Positions 18,202-26,795 of a stretch of DNA of 64,000 nt are shown one piece after another. The notes under the pieces were generated by a model. The model saw only the letters and a list, made by a program, of their open reading frames with translations. It did no database searches and was not told where the DNA came from. This DNA is from Micromonospora sp. NBC_01813 (GTDB taxonomy: Bacteria; Actinomycetota; Actinomycetes; Mycobacteriales; Micromonosporaceae). The translations under genes and the position numbers were made by a program. Each line of letters starts with the position of its first letter. The stretch's first letter is position 1. Where the stretch lies: NCBI RefSeq assembly GCF_035917335.1, contig NZ_CP109067.1, positions 4,835,001 through 4,899,000 of the forward strand, in the 5' to 3' direction.

Positions 18202-18231
18202 AAGGGCCCGCCACCACGGTGGCGGGCCCTT
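18202..18231 (+). terminator. Strong rho-independent-type terminator
   Basis: A perfect 14-bp stem (AAGGGCCCGCCACC and its complement) closes a 2-base loop and is followed by TCCTCTTT. It lies between the decayed methylase operon and the excisionase/integrase pair, and isolates their transcription. Confidence 0.85.
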
Positions 18232-18255
18232 CCTCTTTGCCCAAAGGACAGCCTC

Positions 18256-18579
18256 ATGGACAGCACGGCCAGCACTTCCGCAGGAGACGCCCCAGTGCCC
18301 GCTTCGGTGTGGACCGTCGAGCGCATCCGCGCGCTCGGGGCGGTCACCGACGTCGCCACCGTCGGCGAGATCTTCGGCCTGTCCCGCAACAACGCCTACG
18401 AACTGGCACGCGGGAACCGACTGCCGGTGCCGGTACTGCGGGTCGGGTCCCGCTACCGGGTCTCCGTCGCGGCGATCCTCACCGCCCTCGGCGTCCCCGC
18501 CGACCTCCCGCCCCGCCGCCCACGACTTGATCACGCCGCCGAAACGAGCGGTGATCACCACCCAACGGACACCCGATAA
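18256..18579 (+). CDS. xis: Excisionase-like helix-turn-helix protein
   Basis: 107 residues, ATG 18256 preceded by AAAGGACAG. A MerR/excisionase-type helix-turn-helix lies in the middle (VGEIFGLSRNNAYELARG, then PVLRVGSRYRVSV). Such proteins bind attachment sites and bias tyrosine recombinases toward excision. Position just upstream of the integrase, in the same direction and behind a terminator, is the classic xis-int arrangement of actinobacterial integrative elements. Confidence 0.8.
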   Translation: MDSTASTSAGDAPVPASVWTVERIRALGAVTDVATVGEIFGLSRNNAYELARGNRLPVPVLRVGSRYRVSVAAILTALGVPADLPPRRPRLDHAAETSGDHHPTDTR

Positions 18580-18623
18580 TCCGATGGTCGCCAACGGCGA
18601 CATCGGCGAGGAGAGAACTCGTC

Positions 18624-20090
18624 ATGGCAGACGGATCCATCACCAAACGCTGCGGCTGCCGCGAGGGCGGCAAGCGCCTCGGCGCCAGGTGCCCCAAGCT
18701 ACGCCGGGGCAACGGCTGGAACCCCCACCACGGCTCGTGGCGGTACCAACTCGAACTCCCGGTCGACGCCGCCGGTGAGCGGCGGCAGCTACGCCGCACC
18801 GGCTTTGACACCCGCGAGGAGGCCGCGCAGGAACGCGACCACGCCCGCACGCTGCTCGACCTCGCCGGCCGCGACGAGGTGCTGCGTCGACAGATCGCCG
18901 ACCTGCTGCAGACATGCAAGCCGAACCAGCCTCTTCCCGACACCGACCACGTCGCCCGCCGTATCCGCGCCGACGTGCCAGCCGACAACCGGCTCACCCT
19001 CGGCGAGTACCTCGCCGAATGGATCAAGGGTCGAACCAAGCTCGCCCCCGCGACCCGGCGCAGCTACCAGGACCACATCGACAAGTACTGGACGCCGCAC
19101 CTCGGGCAGGTGGCGTTGCAGGAACTCGGCGTAGCGCACATCGAGTCGGTGTTCGCCACGATCGACGCCCGCAACGCCGAGATCCTCGCCGCGAAGGCGA
19201 GCCCGGTCAGGGAGATCCGCGACGCGGCCAAGGGGAAACGCACGGTCGGCAACGCCAGCCAGCAGCGGATCCTCGCGACGCTACGTAAGGCGCTCAACGA
19301 CGCCCGTAGGCTCTACCGCCACAAACTGGTAGAGCACAACCCGGCCGAGTCGGTCGAGCTGAAGTCCGGCAGGCCGCCAAAGCCTCGGCTGTGGACGGAT
19401 GTGGCGGTCAACCGGTGGCGCCGCACCGGCCAGCGGCCCAGCCCGGTCATGGTCTGGACACCGGCGCAGGTGGGCGAGTTCCTCGACTTCGCGGAAGCCG
19501 AGGATCCCGAGTTGTATGCCCTGTTCGACCTGGCTGTTCACCGTGGGCCACGGCGGGGAGAGTTGTGCGGCCTGCACGACTACGACGTCGACCTGGAAGC
19601 AGCCGCGATCACCATCACCACCCAGCGCACCAGCGTCGGCTACAAGATCGTCGAGAAGGCGGTAAAATCGGCGGCCGGGGATCGGGTCGTCGACCTGAGC
19701 GACGAGAGCGTGACGAGCCTACGTCGGTACCTGTTCCGCCGGGCCGCGTGGAAGGTCGTCGCCGGTGACGCCTGGGCCGACAACGACATCTTCTTCGTCC
19801 GCAAACGCGACGGCCAACCCTGGCACCCGGAGACGGTCACCGGCCGGTTCGACCGGCTCGTCGAACGCAGCGGGCTGCCGCCGGTACGTTTCCACGACCT
19901 CAGGCACGTCGCCGCGACCCTGATGCTCGCTACCGGGGCAACCATCAAGGAAATCCAGGACACCCTCGGCCACTCCTCCTACAACCTGACCGCCGACACC
20001 TACACCTCGGTGCTGGCGGAGCTGAAGAAGACCACGGCCGAGGCGACGACCAAGCTGATCCCGCGCAGGAACCGCCCGAAGGCCGCATAA
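18624..20090 (+). CDS. int: Site-specific tyrosine recombinase (integrase)
   Basis: 488 residues, ATG 18624 with GGAGAG upstream. A core-binding SAM-like domain (LGEYLAEWIKGR) precedes the catalytic domain. Visible catalytic residues are the Arg in HRGPRRGEL (about 310), His and Arg in HDLRH (about 424-427), and the nucleophilic Tyr in TADTYTSV (about 460), with GHSS just before. All five expected features are present, so it should be active. It ends the mobile element, and the attachment site should be close to its 3' end. Confidence 0.93.
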   Translation: MADGSITKRCGCREGGKRLGARCPKLRRGNGWNPHHGSWRYQLELPVDAAGERRQLRRTGFDTREEAAQERDHARTLLDLAGRDEVLRRQIADLLQTCKPNQPLPDTDHVARRIRADVPADNRLTLGEYLAEWIKGRTKLAPATRRSYQDHIDKYWTPHLGQVALQELGVAHIESVFATIDARNAEILAAKASPVREIRDAAKGKRTVGNASQQRILATLRKALNDARRLYRHKLVEHNPAESVELKSGRPPKPRLWTDVAVNRWRRTGQRPSPVMVWTPAQVGEFLDFAEAEDPELYALFDLAVHRGPRRGELCGLHDYDVDLEAAAITITTQRTSVGYKIVEKAVKSAAGDRVVDLSDESVTSLRRYLFRRAAWKVVAGDAWADNDIFFVRKRDGQPWHPETVTGRFDRLVERSGLPPVRFHDLRHVAATLMLATGATIKEIQDTLGHSSYNLTADTYTSVLAELKKTTAEATTKLIPRRNRPKAA

Positions 20091-20099
20091 CGCCGCGCC

Positions 20100-20156
20100 G
20101 CGACGATCGCTGGCCGGGGGCCGACGTGTGTCGGAGTGCCCGCCAGCGATCGTCGC
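20100..20156. terminator. Large nested inverted repeat after the integrase
   Basis: A perfect 15-bp inverted repeat (GCGACGATCGCTGGC at 20100 and its complement at 20142) encloses a smaller CCGAC/GTCGG hairpin. It begins 10 bases after the integrase stop. It can act as a bidirectional terminator between converging genes; an attachment-site arm is the alternative. Confidence 0.6.
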
Positions 20157-20171
20157 TGACTGGAGGATGCG

Positions 20172-20515
20172 CTACCGGCCCTCCAGCACGTACTTGCCGC
20201 TGCTGATGTCGACCGGGACGGGGTACTCGCCGGTCAGGCAGGCGGTGCAGAAGCCCTCGCGGTCGCCGCCGATGGCGGCGAGCATGCGGTCGAGTTCGAG
20301 GTAGACCAAGGACTCGACGTCGAGGTACTCGCGGACCTCCTTCACGGTTCGGTTCGCGGCGATCAAGTTCGAGCGGTCGCTGGTGTCCATACCGAAAAAG
20401 CACGGCCAGCGGTGGGGCAGAGACAAGATCCGGAGGTGCATCTGCGCTGCGCCGGCCGGCGCAGCATCTTCAGCGTCTCCCGCAGCGTCGTGGCCCCGGA
20501 CGATGCTGTGACGAC
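20172..20515 (-). pseudogene. Amidophosphoribosyltransferase (purF-like) C-terminal remnant
   Basis: The minus-strand frame ending at 20172 encodes RWPCFFGMDTSDRSNLIAAN-type sequence, then VREYL and FCTACLTGEYPVP, which is the C-terminus of PurF-like enzymes. Further upstream the matching sequence (TTLRETLKMLRR, LVV, SIVRG) is scattered over other frames, so several small indels are present, and the N-terminal glutaminase half is missing. It lies directly against the integrase end. It may be a displaced 3' end left by integration into a purF paralogue, or just a decayed passenger. Confidence 0.6.
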
Positions 20516-20865
20516 CAAGACGCCTGGCCAGGAACTGGCCTGGTTGCTGTCCGGCCTGGTGGACCGTGTGCCGCGCACCCGCAGCGCGCTGTTTCTGTCG
20601 TCCGACTGTCTGCCTCGGGCCGACCCCGGACTGGCCAACGACGCATCGGACCACCTGGCGGCGATCGCCTCCGGGTTTGATCTTGGCCTGTGACCACCCG
20701 CGTGACCACACCTGGCGTGGGAGGCTTCGCGCCACCCCGTCCGGCCGCCTCATCCCGCCAGGCATGGCAGGGAAGACCATTCCGCGCGAGTATGGTGCCG
20801 CTTGGCCTTCGGCCTTGACTGTTTACCCGGTGCGGAGACGGGAGTCCCCTACTACGGTTGCCGAT

Positions 20866-21897
20866 GTGCGGGCGGGACCATCGAGCAAGCCGAAGCGTCA
20901 TCACTACGTTCCCCAAGCGTACCTTGCCCGATTCGGTCGTGATCGACAGATAGCCGCTCGGCGACGCGGGAAACCCGGTCATTATGTCACCAACGTGAAG
21001 AATGTGGCGTTGGAGACGAACTTCTATCAGACGACGAAGGCGGACGGTCAAACCTCGGTGGAGGTGGAAACCTGGCTAGCTGAGATCGATGGCATGGCCG
21101 ATCAGGCAATCGCTGATGTCTTGGCTGCCGGTGAGCCACCTCGACCGGGAACGCCGGAGCGGTTCAATCTTGCTGCGGTGCTCGCGATCCAGATGACCCG
21201 CACGCCGGAGATGCGAGAGCGGGTGCTGTTCACCGACCGGCTCGCGAGATACGCGAATGGCGACGAGGTTTCTCTCGACCTCGTCCGGAGGTTTCTCGCC
21301 GAGGAACACCTGGGTTTTGACCCGCGCGACGGCGAGGTGCAGGGAGCCTTCGACATGTACCACGCCTCCCGTTTGATGAGTGATGGGGAGGTGACGAAGG
21401 ATGACGCCATCAATGTCGCTATGCGTGCGGCCCCAGACGTCGCGGTTCCTCTTGCGATGAAGCGGTGGACGCTGGAGGTAGCCCGCAAGCCAAAGTTCAT
21501 CACCTCCGACTCCCCACTCGTCCTCTGGCGTCCAAGGACACCGCGCGATGCCTTTGAAGGAGTCGGCATAAAGACGGCACTTGAGATCAGGTTTCCGCTC
21601 GACACTGGTCATCAACTTGTGCTTGTCGACTTGGAGGACGCTCGGCCGACGACCGTACGCGTCGAGCCTGATCGGGTTCGCCAGTGCAACGCGGACCTGG
21701 CCAGCTCATGCCACACCCTCATCGTGGGACATCCGGACCGGACCCGTCAGTTGACGGAGTTGAAACTGGCGCGGCGGCGGCCGGTTCTCCGGTTCAACAC
21801 GGGTCCTCTTTACGAGAGGAACAGGGACGGCGAAGATGTCTACACCGGCGAGATCTTACACGTATGGGTGCAGCGGCATGATCAGGTGGGCGCTTGA
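20866..21897 (+). CDS. DUF4238 protein
   Basis: About 343 residues from GTG 20866; the start is uncertain, and an in-frame ATG lies at 20764. The diagnostic N-terminal KRHHYVPQAYLARF is the signature of DUF4238, a family of unknown biochemistry often found in variable or defence-associated loci. A central helical part (AIQMTRTPEMRERVLF) and a C-terminal beta-rich part (FITSDSPLVLW, PLDTGHQLVLV) follow the family layout. It stands alone, with no partner gene on the same strand close by. Confidence 0.75.
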   Translation: MRAGPSSKPKRHHYVPQAYLARFGRDRQIAARRRGKPGHYVTNVKNVALETNFYQTTKADGQTSVEVETWLAEIDGMADQAIADVLAAGEPPRPGTPERFNLAAVLAIQMTRTPEMRERVLFTDRLARYANGDEVSLDLVRRFLAEEHLGFDPRDGEVQGAFDMYHASRLMSDGEVTKDDAINVAMRAAPDVAVPLAMKRWTLEVARKPKFITSDSPLVLWRPRTPRDAFEGVGIKTALEIRFPLDTGHQLVLVDLEDARPTTVRVEPDRVRQCNADLASSCHTLIVGHPDRTRQLTELKLARRRPVLRFNTGPLYERNRDGEDVYTGEILHVWVQRHDQVGA

Positions 21898-22369
21898 CGC
21901 ACGCTGGGGCAAACGATCCCGGGCGAGTCGTGTCAAGGTGAGCCAGCCGGTCACTGGTGACCGTCCCCAGCAGCGGTATGGCCGGTGGCCGCTGCCTGTG
22001 CTGACTCCCGCACAGTAGCCAAGGCGCGCAAGAGCAGCTCGCGCAGCGCGGCCGACCGTTGGTGGACACCGATGCCGGTCGCCGGGACAGCATCACGGTC
22101 AGCGTAGGTGAGCAAGTGCTGACCGTCGACGTGGAAGAGCTGGTGGGCGATCTCCATGCCGGTAGGGCCGCCGAAGGCGAGTGGACGGGTACAGCTCCCA
22201 CGATGGCGGTGCATCCCGGCAAGTGATCTGGTGTTCGGCAGCATCCGCATCCGCCTCAACCGTCCAACTCAAGCTGGTCGTGGGTTGCCTCGGCATGCTG
22301 ACTGGATCTCATCGCCGGTCCCCAGCACCCACTGGTACCTGGAAGATCGAGCGATGAAACGATCTACGC
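21898..22369. other. Intergenic, possible degraded gene
   Basis: 472 bases. A minus-strand frame at 21951-22157 gives a protein-like stretch (MEIAHQLFHVDGQHLLTY, then ALRELLLRALATV), but it lacks a ribosome site and family match, so I do not call it a gene. No repeats or hairpins stood out. Confidence 0.3.
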
Positions 22370-23224
22370 ATGCAGGCGCGCAAGAACCCGGAGTATCTGA
22401 AGGCCCTGGTGGCGGCGGTTACCGACTTCCGCGAAGCGCTGGTGGCGTTTCTGGAACTCCACGTAAACAATGGCGAGCCTGGTGGGCTCGGAGGTGCAGC
22501 GCGGGGCGTTGCCCCGGCTGTACTGCGACGTGACGGTGCGGACCCACAGGAGATCGCTCGGCGTCATTCCCGTGTTTCCAGGGCCGCGGGGCTGGCCGCC
22601 GCTGCCGTGCCGCTGACGCACGTGACTGTCACGGTGCAGGGCTTCGGTGCGGTCGATCCGATCTCCGCTTGGCAGACGATCACGCGCCCCAAGCCGCTGT
22701 TGGAAGCGGCTGACGTCTTGGACGCCTGCGATCAGGCCCTCGGGCGGCTGGAGGGCTTGGTCTTGCAAGCGGAGGCGGAGCGTCCTCCGGCCGTCGGCGC
22801 CGAGGCGATGCACCCCCTGGTCTGGGGTTCGGCCTCACGCCTGTGGCGGGACGGCCATTTTCGGGAGGCCGTGGCGGCAGCGGCAGAGGCCGTTGTGCTG
22901 ATGGTCAAGACCCGGACCCGCCGCAACGACATCGCCGAGACCGCGCTGTGGCAGGAGACGTTCTCCATCAAGGAGCCCGAGCCCGGCAAGCCCCGACTGC
23001 GCTGGCCAGGAGACCCGGAGAACCGTGACGTCGGCACCATGAACAGCGGCCTGCGATCCTTCGCGCCGGGCGTACAGATGACCATCCGCAATACCGTCTC
23101 CCACGGTGTGGGGCAGCTCGGGGAACAAGCCGCAGTAGAACGGCTCGCCGCGCTGAGTCTGCTGGCTCGATGGGTCGACGAATGCGACTTGATCGAGGCC
23201 GCAACTCAAGAAGGCGGCGGATAG
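22370..23224 (+). CDS. TIGR02391 (Ymh-type) protein
   Basis: 284 residues. The C-terminal half follows the TIGR02391 pattern: MHPLVWGSASRLWRDGHFREAV, then TFSIKEPEPG and, near the end, MTIRNTVSHG. The RN...H ending recalls HEPN-like RNase motifs used by abortive-infection proteins. The N-terminal part is less conserved and helical. TIGR02391 proteins are found scattered in mobile and defence loci; the toxin-like role is an inference from the RNxxxH-like motif. No antitoxin gene is visible next to it. Confidence 0.7.
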   Translation: MQARKNPEYLKALVAAVTDFREALVAFLELHVNNGEPGGLGGAARGVAPAVLRRDGADPQEIARRHSRVSRAAGLAAAAVPLTHVTVTVQGFGAVDPISAWQTITRPKPLLEAADVLDACDQALGRLEGLVLQAEAERPPAVGAEAMHPLVWGSASRLWRDGHFREAVAAAAEAVVLMVKTRTRRNDIAETALWQETFSIKEPEPGKPRLRWPGDPENRDVGTMNSGLRSFAPGVQMTIRNTVSHGVGQLGEQAAVERLAALSLLARWVDECDLIEAATQEGGG

Positions 23225-23472
23225 GCCGGCGTCTGCCTGGAGGACCGTCCGAATCGGTACGCGGATGCTCGGTGAGGGGCCGGTACGGTACCCGGCACGC
23301 CTCACCCGCTGCTGGCCGCACGCTTCGCCGACCTATGGTACCCGTTGGCTTCCCGCGCTTCACTGGTCCTGAGACGCCCGGCGTGCTGACAGCGGAATAT
23401 CAAACCGCCTCCGTGTGGGCGAGGAACTTGATGGTGAGCGGGACGCGGCCCGCCGGGATGGGAGCGGCAACG

Positions 23473-23839
23473 ATGCAGCTGGAGGTATCGCCGACGTCCG
23501 GGGAGCTGGAAACCCGGCCCGATGTGATCGGATATACCTCCGTGCTTCTGGCTCGGGAGGAGCATCGCCTGTTTGCTCTTCTTGACCCGGATGATCCAGA
23601 CGGCGCAGGCCGCGCACACTTCGAGGCGGCCGTGCGGCGTTACCTGCGTCAGCTGGAGTCGGCGGTTTACGACCGGACGGACCGGCTGCTGGGACTTCGC
23701 AAGATCGCTCCGCTCAGCGTGTCGGTCCGCAGCGACGACGATGCCCTCATCCAAGGCGCGCAGGTGACGATCCGTCTTCACGCTCATGGTCAGCAACAAC
23801 TAATCCAAGCTGATCTCGATGAGGACCTTCTGAGAGGAC
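23473..23839 (+). pseudogene. Unknown gene cut by an IS5-type element
   Basis: ATG 23473 has a GGGAG site 9 nt upstream and starts a protein-like frame (MQLEVSPTSGELE, TSVLLAREEHRLFALLD, RKIAPLSVSVRSDDD). The frame enters the insertion sequence at 23840. Joining across the element through a 2-base AC duplication restores an open frame to 24871, but the added residues are arginine-rich, so the true end is unclear. No family recognised. Confidence 0.5.
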
Positions 23840-24786
23840 GTCTGATTCACGTATTTTGTCGGTTATGCGGGTTTAGCCGTATCGCCAGGTTGGGGTGGTT
23901 TCGGTGGTGAGTCGTTTGGCGAGGTTGTCGATCATCGCGATGGTGATCATGCTGGCGGAGTTGTCGGGTCGGGCTTCGTAGTCGCGTACGAGTCGGCGGT
24001 GGTGCATGAGCCAGCCGAGGGTGCGTTCGACGACCCATCGGCGTTTGACGACGCTGAAGCCCTTGGTCTGTGGGTCCTTGGTGACGATCTCGACGTCGAC
24101 GCCGAGTGCGGCGCCGTGTTCGACGACGCGGTTCTTGAAGCCGGCGTCGGCCCAGGTTTTGGTCAGGGTGGGGTAGGCGGTGGTGGCCTGGTCGAGCAGG
24201 TCCATGCCGATGGCGTTGTCGCTGGCGCTGGCCGCGGTGACGATGACGGCGAGGAGCAGTCCGAGGGTGTCGGTGATGATGCCGCGTTTGCGGCCTACGA
24301 TCTTCTTTCCGGCGTCGGTGCCCTGTGTGGATAGTGGGACGTTGGTGGAGGTCTTCACGCTCTGGCTGTCCATGATGGATGCAGTGGGTTGGATGGTGCG
24401 GCCGTGGTGGTCGCGGACGAGGCCGGTGAGGTGGTAGTTGAGTTCGGTGAAGATGCCTTCCTTGCTCCAGGCGGCGAAGTAGCCGTAGACGGTGCGGTGG
24501 GGCGGGAAGTCGTGGGGCAGGTAGCGCCAGGCGATGCCGGTGCGGTTGACGTAGAGGATGGCGTTGAAGATGTCGCGCAGGTCGTGGGTGGGGGTGCGGC
24601 CGCTGACGCCGGCGTCGGTGCGGGCCTGCCGCCAGGCGGTCAGGCGGGGTGCGATCAGGGCCCAGCGGGCGTCGGACAGGTCGGACGGATAGGCTCGCCG
24701 TTCGGTCATTCGGTAGGCGTACGGCGTCCGGGCGACGGCTCGGCGGACGTAATGTCCGTCGATGTGGGGATCAAAGTGAATCAGAC
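23840..24786. mobile_element. IS5-type insertion sequence
   Basis: Terminal inverted repeats GTCTGATTCAC (23840-23850) and GTGAATCAGAC (24776-24786) are perfect over 11 bp and bracket a single transposase gene on the minus strand. Length is about 947 bp, normal for the family. AC flanks both ends and could be a 2-base target duplication. It splits the gene at 23473. Confidence 0.85.
23873..24709 (-). CDS. IS5-family DDE transposase
   Basis: 278 residues, full length for the family. The N-terminal domain (YPSDLSDARWALIAPRL) is followed by the catalytic triad: Asp114 in IMDSQSVKT, Asp188 in WADAGFKN and Glu229 in RRWVVERTLGW. All three residues are kept and the ends have matching inverted repeats, so the element could be active. 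It is not frameshifted, unlike many IS5 members that use two overlapping frames. Confidence 0.93.
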   Translation of the reverse strand: MTERRAYPSDLSDARWALIAPRLTAWRQARTDAGVSGRTPTHDLRDIFNAILYVNRTGIAWRYLPHDFPPHRTVYGYFAAWSKEGIFTELNYHLTGLVRDHHGRTIQPTASIMDSQSVKTSTNVPLSTQGTDAGKKIVGRKRGIITDTLGLLLAVIVTAASASDNAIGMDLLDQATTAYPTLTKTWADAGFKNRVVEHGAALGVDVEIVTKDPQTKGFSVVKRRWVVERTLGWLMHHRRLVRDYEARPDNSASMITIAMIDNLAKRLTTETTPTWRYG

Positions 24787-24951
24787 ACGATCCCGGGGTG
24801 AAATGCGGCGAAGCCGGGCGGGTCTGTGGCTGCCGGTATGCTGTCTTTCTGGGTCGGTTCGGGCATTCTGAGCTGCTGGGGCCGGAAGGTGAATCGGCCG
24901 CTACTGGCGCGAAGATGAAGCAAACGTCCAGTGAGAGGGCAGTTCGGAAGA

Positions 24952-25359
24952 TTACGTCCTTTTCGGGGCGAGAGTGAACACTCCGGGTTCGTCTTCGGTG
25001 AGGACCCGGCGGTTGACCATCCGTTTGAGCTTCGCGCGGGTGCCTTCGACGTGCTTCGGTGAGGGCTCGACGCCGAGCGCGAGGCAGATGCCCTTCGCCC
25101 GCATCCCGGAGGGTGTGGCGGCGAGGACTTCCAGGATCTGCTGGTAGGGGGTGCTGGCGATCGTCGGGTCGTCGGCGGTGAACTCGGCGGCGGCGAGCGT
25201 GCGCAGCGTGGTGCGGGTGGTCGCCAGGGCGGCCAGTTCGCTGTCGACGCGGCCGAGTTCGGCGGTGAGTGTGGCGATCTGCTCGCGTAGCCGGTCGGCT
25301 GTCTGGCCGGCGGTGGCCTCCTGGTGGGCGATCAGGTCGAGGACCGTGGTGAGGTTCAC
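24952..25359 (-). CDS. Coiled-coil/winged-helix protein coupled to a transposase
   Basis: 135 residues. GTG 25359 overlaps the stop of the IS5-type transposase as GTGA, so it is translated with it. The first 60 residues form a clear coiled coil (ATAGQTADRLREQIATLTAELGR pattern, given here in part), the rest resembles a winged-helix fold (ATPSGMRAKGICLALGV, RMVNRRVLTEDEPGVFTL). It could be a DNA-binding partner that controls or targets transposition. Most IS5 elements carry only the transposase. Confidence 0.6.
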   Translation of the reverse strand: MNLTTVLDLIAHQEATAGQTADRLREQIATLTAELGRVDSELAALATTRTTLRTLAAAEFTADDPTIASTPYQQILEVLAATPSGMRAKGICLALGVEPSPKHVEGTRAKLKRMVNRRVLTEDEPGVFTLAPKRT

Positions 25360-26186
25360 CGCTGCCGCCAGGTGGGTGTGCTGGTGCCGGTCAGTCGGCG
25401 GACCAGGTTCGCGGTGGACGCCCACCAGGTGCGTGACGCGCTGGACTCCGGTCGGCTCTCGTACTCGCGGACGAGACGGCGGTGCAGCATCAGGGTGCCG
25501 AGGGTCTGTTCGACGATCCAGCGTCTGCGGACCGGTACGAACCCGGGCCGGGTGTCGGAGCGTTTGACGACCTCGACGTCGACGCCGACCAGGGCGCCGT
25601 GCAGCGCCATGTCCTGTTTGAACCCTGCGTCGACCCATGCGCGGGTCACGGTGGGGGTGTGCGCGACGACCTGGTCGAGCAGCCGGATGCCGATGGCGTT
25701 GTCGGTGACCGACGCGGCGGTGACCACGACCGCGATGACCAGCCCCAACGCGTCCACGGCGAGGCCCCGTTTACGCCCCGGCACCTTCTTGGCGGCGTCC
25801 TTGCCGGTCGTCGCGGCGGGCACATTGTTGGCCACGCGGACCGACTGGGTGTCCAGCACCACCGCGGTCGGGTCCTCGGTACGGCCGGCCTTCTCCCGTG
25901 CCTGGCACCGCAGCAGGTCGTGGACGACCTGGTCGGTGCCGTCGTCACGCCACCGGGCGAAGTAGTAGTACGTCGCGGACTTCGGCGGCAGGTCGTGTGG
26001 CAGGTACGCCCACTGACAGCCGGTCCGGTTCTGGTAGAAGATCGCGTTCACGATCTCCCGCAGCTCGTAGCGGCCCTGATGCCCGGACACCGACGGGTGG
26101 CGGGCCTTCCACGCCTGCAGGAACGGTCCGATCACCGCCCACTGCTCGTCGGTCAGGTCACTCGGATACGCCGCGCGTTCACCCAT
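25356..26186 (-). CDS. IS5-family DDE transposase, second type
   Basis: 276 residues. It shares the family framework with the transposase at 23873 (YPSDLTDEQWAVIGPFL) but differs widely in sequence, so it is a separate element. The triad is visible: Asp in VLDTQSVRVA, Asp in WVDAGFKQD and Glu in RRWIVEQTLG. The stop overlaps the start of the coiled-coil gene. No frameshift or internal deletion is apparent. Confidence 0.9.
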   Translation of the reverse strand: MGERAAYPSDLTDEQWAVIGPFLQAWKARHPSVSGHQGRYELREIVNAIFYQNRTGCQWAYLPHDLPPKSATYYYFARWRDDGTDQVVHDLLRCQAREKAGRTEDPTAVVLDTQSVRVANNVPAATTGKDAAKKVPGRKRGLAVDALGLVIAVVVTAASVTDNAIGIRLLDQVVAHTPTVTRAWVDAGFKQDMALHGALVGVDVEVVKRSDTRPGFVPVRRRWIVEQTLGTLMLHRRLVREYESRPESSASRTWWASTANLVRRLTGTSTPTWRQR

Positions 26187-26399
26187 GATCGACCCAACGC
26201 GGTCACGTCCTCACCGGTTACGACCACCGCTCACATCCGCACGATCAGATCAACCCACAATGGACAAGACCTAGCGAACCGGCCTCTAACGGAGATTCCA
26301 ATCCCACCGTCTCCTCCCGGCGGCGCAGCCGCGTCCCCACCTCGCAGGCGGGCGGCTACATGCACTCCGGGAGAACGAACAGCGCCGCACGCTGACCAC

Positions 26400-26730
26400 T
26401 TCGACCGGGCCGCAGACTCTGTACATCGAGGGCTGCGCAACGTCGTCGAACCGGCTCTCATCATCGCGACCCCGAAAGACGAGCGCCTGATTGAGCTGGT
26501 CTACCCCGAGGTCGATCTCCGGCCCGGTCAGATCCTCCTGCTGCCAGATGTCGCGCTTGACCTGCTGGAACCCGTCAATGAATGGTGCGAGGCCACCTGG
26601 ACGGTCACCGCCCGCAACCACCCCGGCATCGTCAGCGGCCGGTTCGAGTTGTTCACAGTCGCCGACCCGTACGCCCTCGCCCGGACCTGGCCAGCCGCAG
26701 CTGTGTCGCCCGCTCACGGATCCCGCGCAG
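26400..26730 (+). pseudogene. Possible gene remnant beside the IS
   Basis: A protein-like frame reads NVVEPALIIATPKDERL, VYPEVDLRPGQILLLPD and ARNHPGIVSGRFELF, but no start codon with a ribosome site precedes it. It is in frame with the nuclease gene that follows and may be its lost N-terminal part, or the tail of a gene cut by the insertion sequence. Low confidence. Confidence 0.3.
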
Positions 26731-26795
26731 GCTCCGGTGCCGGCTACCCGCCAGGCAGCGGTGCCCGAGAGCCGATCTGCGGAATACTCGACGAT

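Larger units (their letters stand above)
24952..26186. mobile_element. Second IS5-type element with an accessory gene, minimal extent
   Basis: The interval covers the transposase (25356-26186) and the gene that overlaps its stop (24952-25359). I could not find convincing terminal repeats; TGGACAAGACC near 26260 may belong to the right end. The true element is somewhat longer than given. Confidence 0.55.

Noticed and set aside
20100-20156. tRNA gene at the integrase end as attachment site
   Set aside because: No cloverleaf or T-loop consensus was found; only a hairpin-forming inverted repeat and a purF-like remnant.
24880-26300. Terminal inverted repeats of the second IS5-type element
   Set aside because: I tried to pair sequences around 24900-24950 with TGGACAAGACC near 26260 and found no convincing match, so boundaries are left open.
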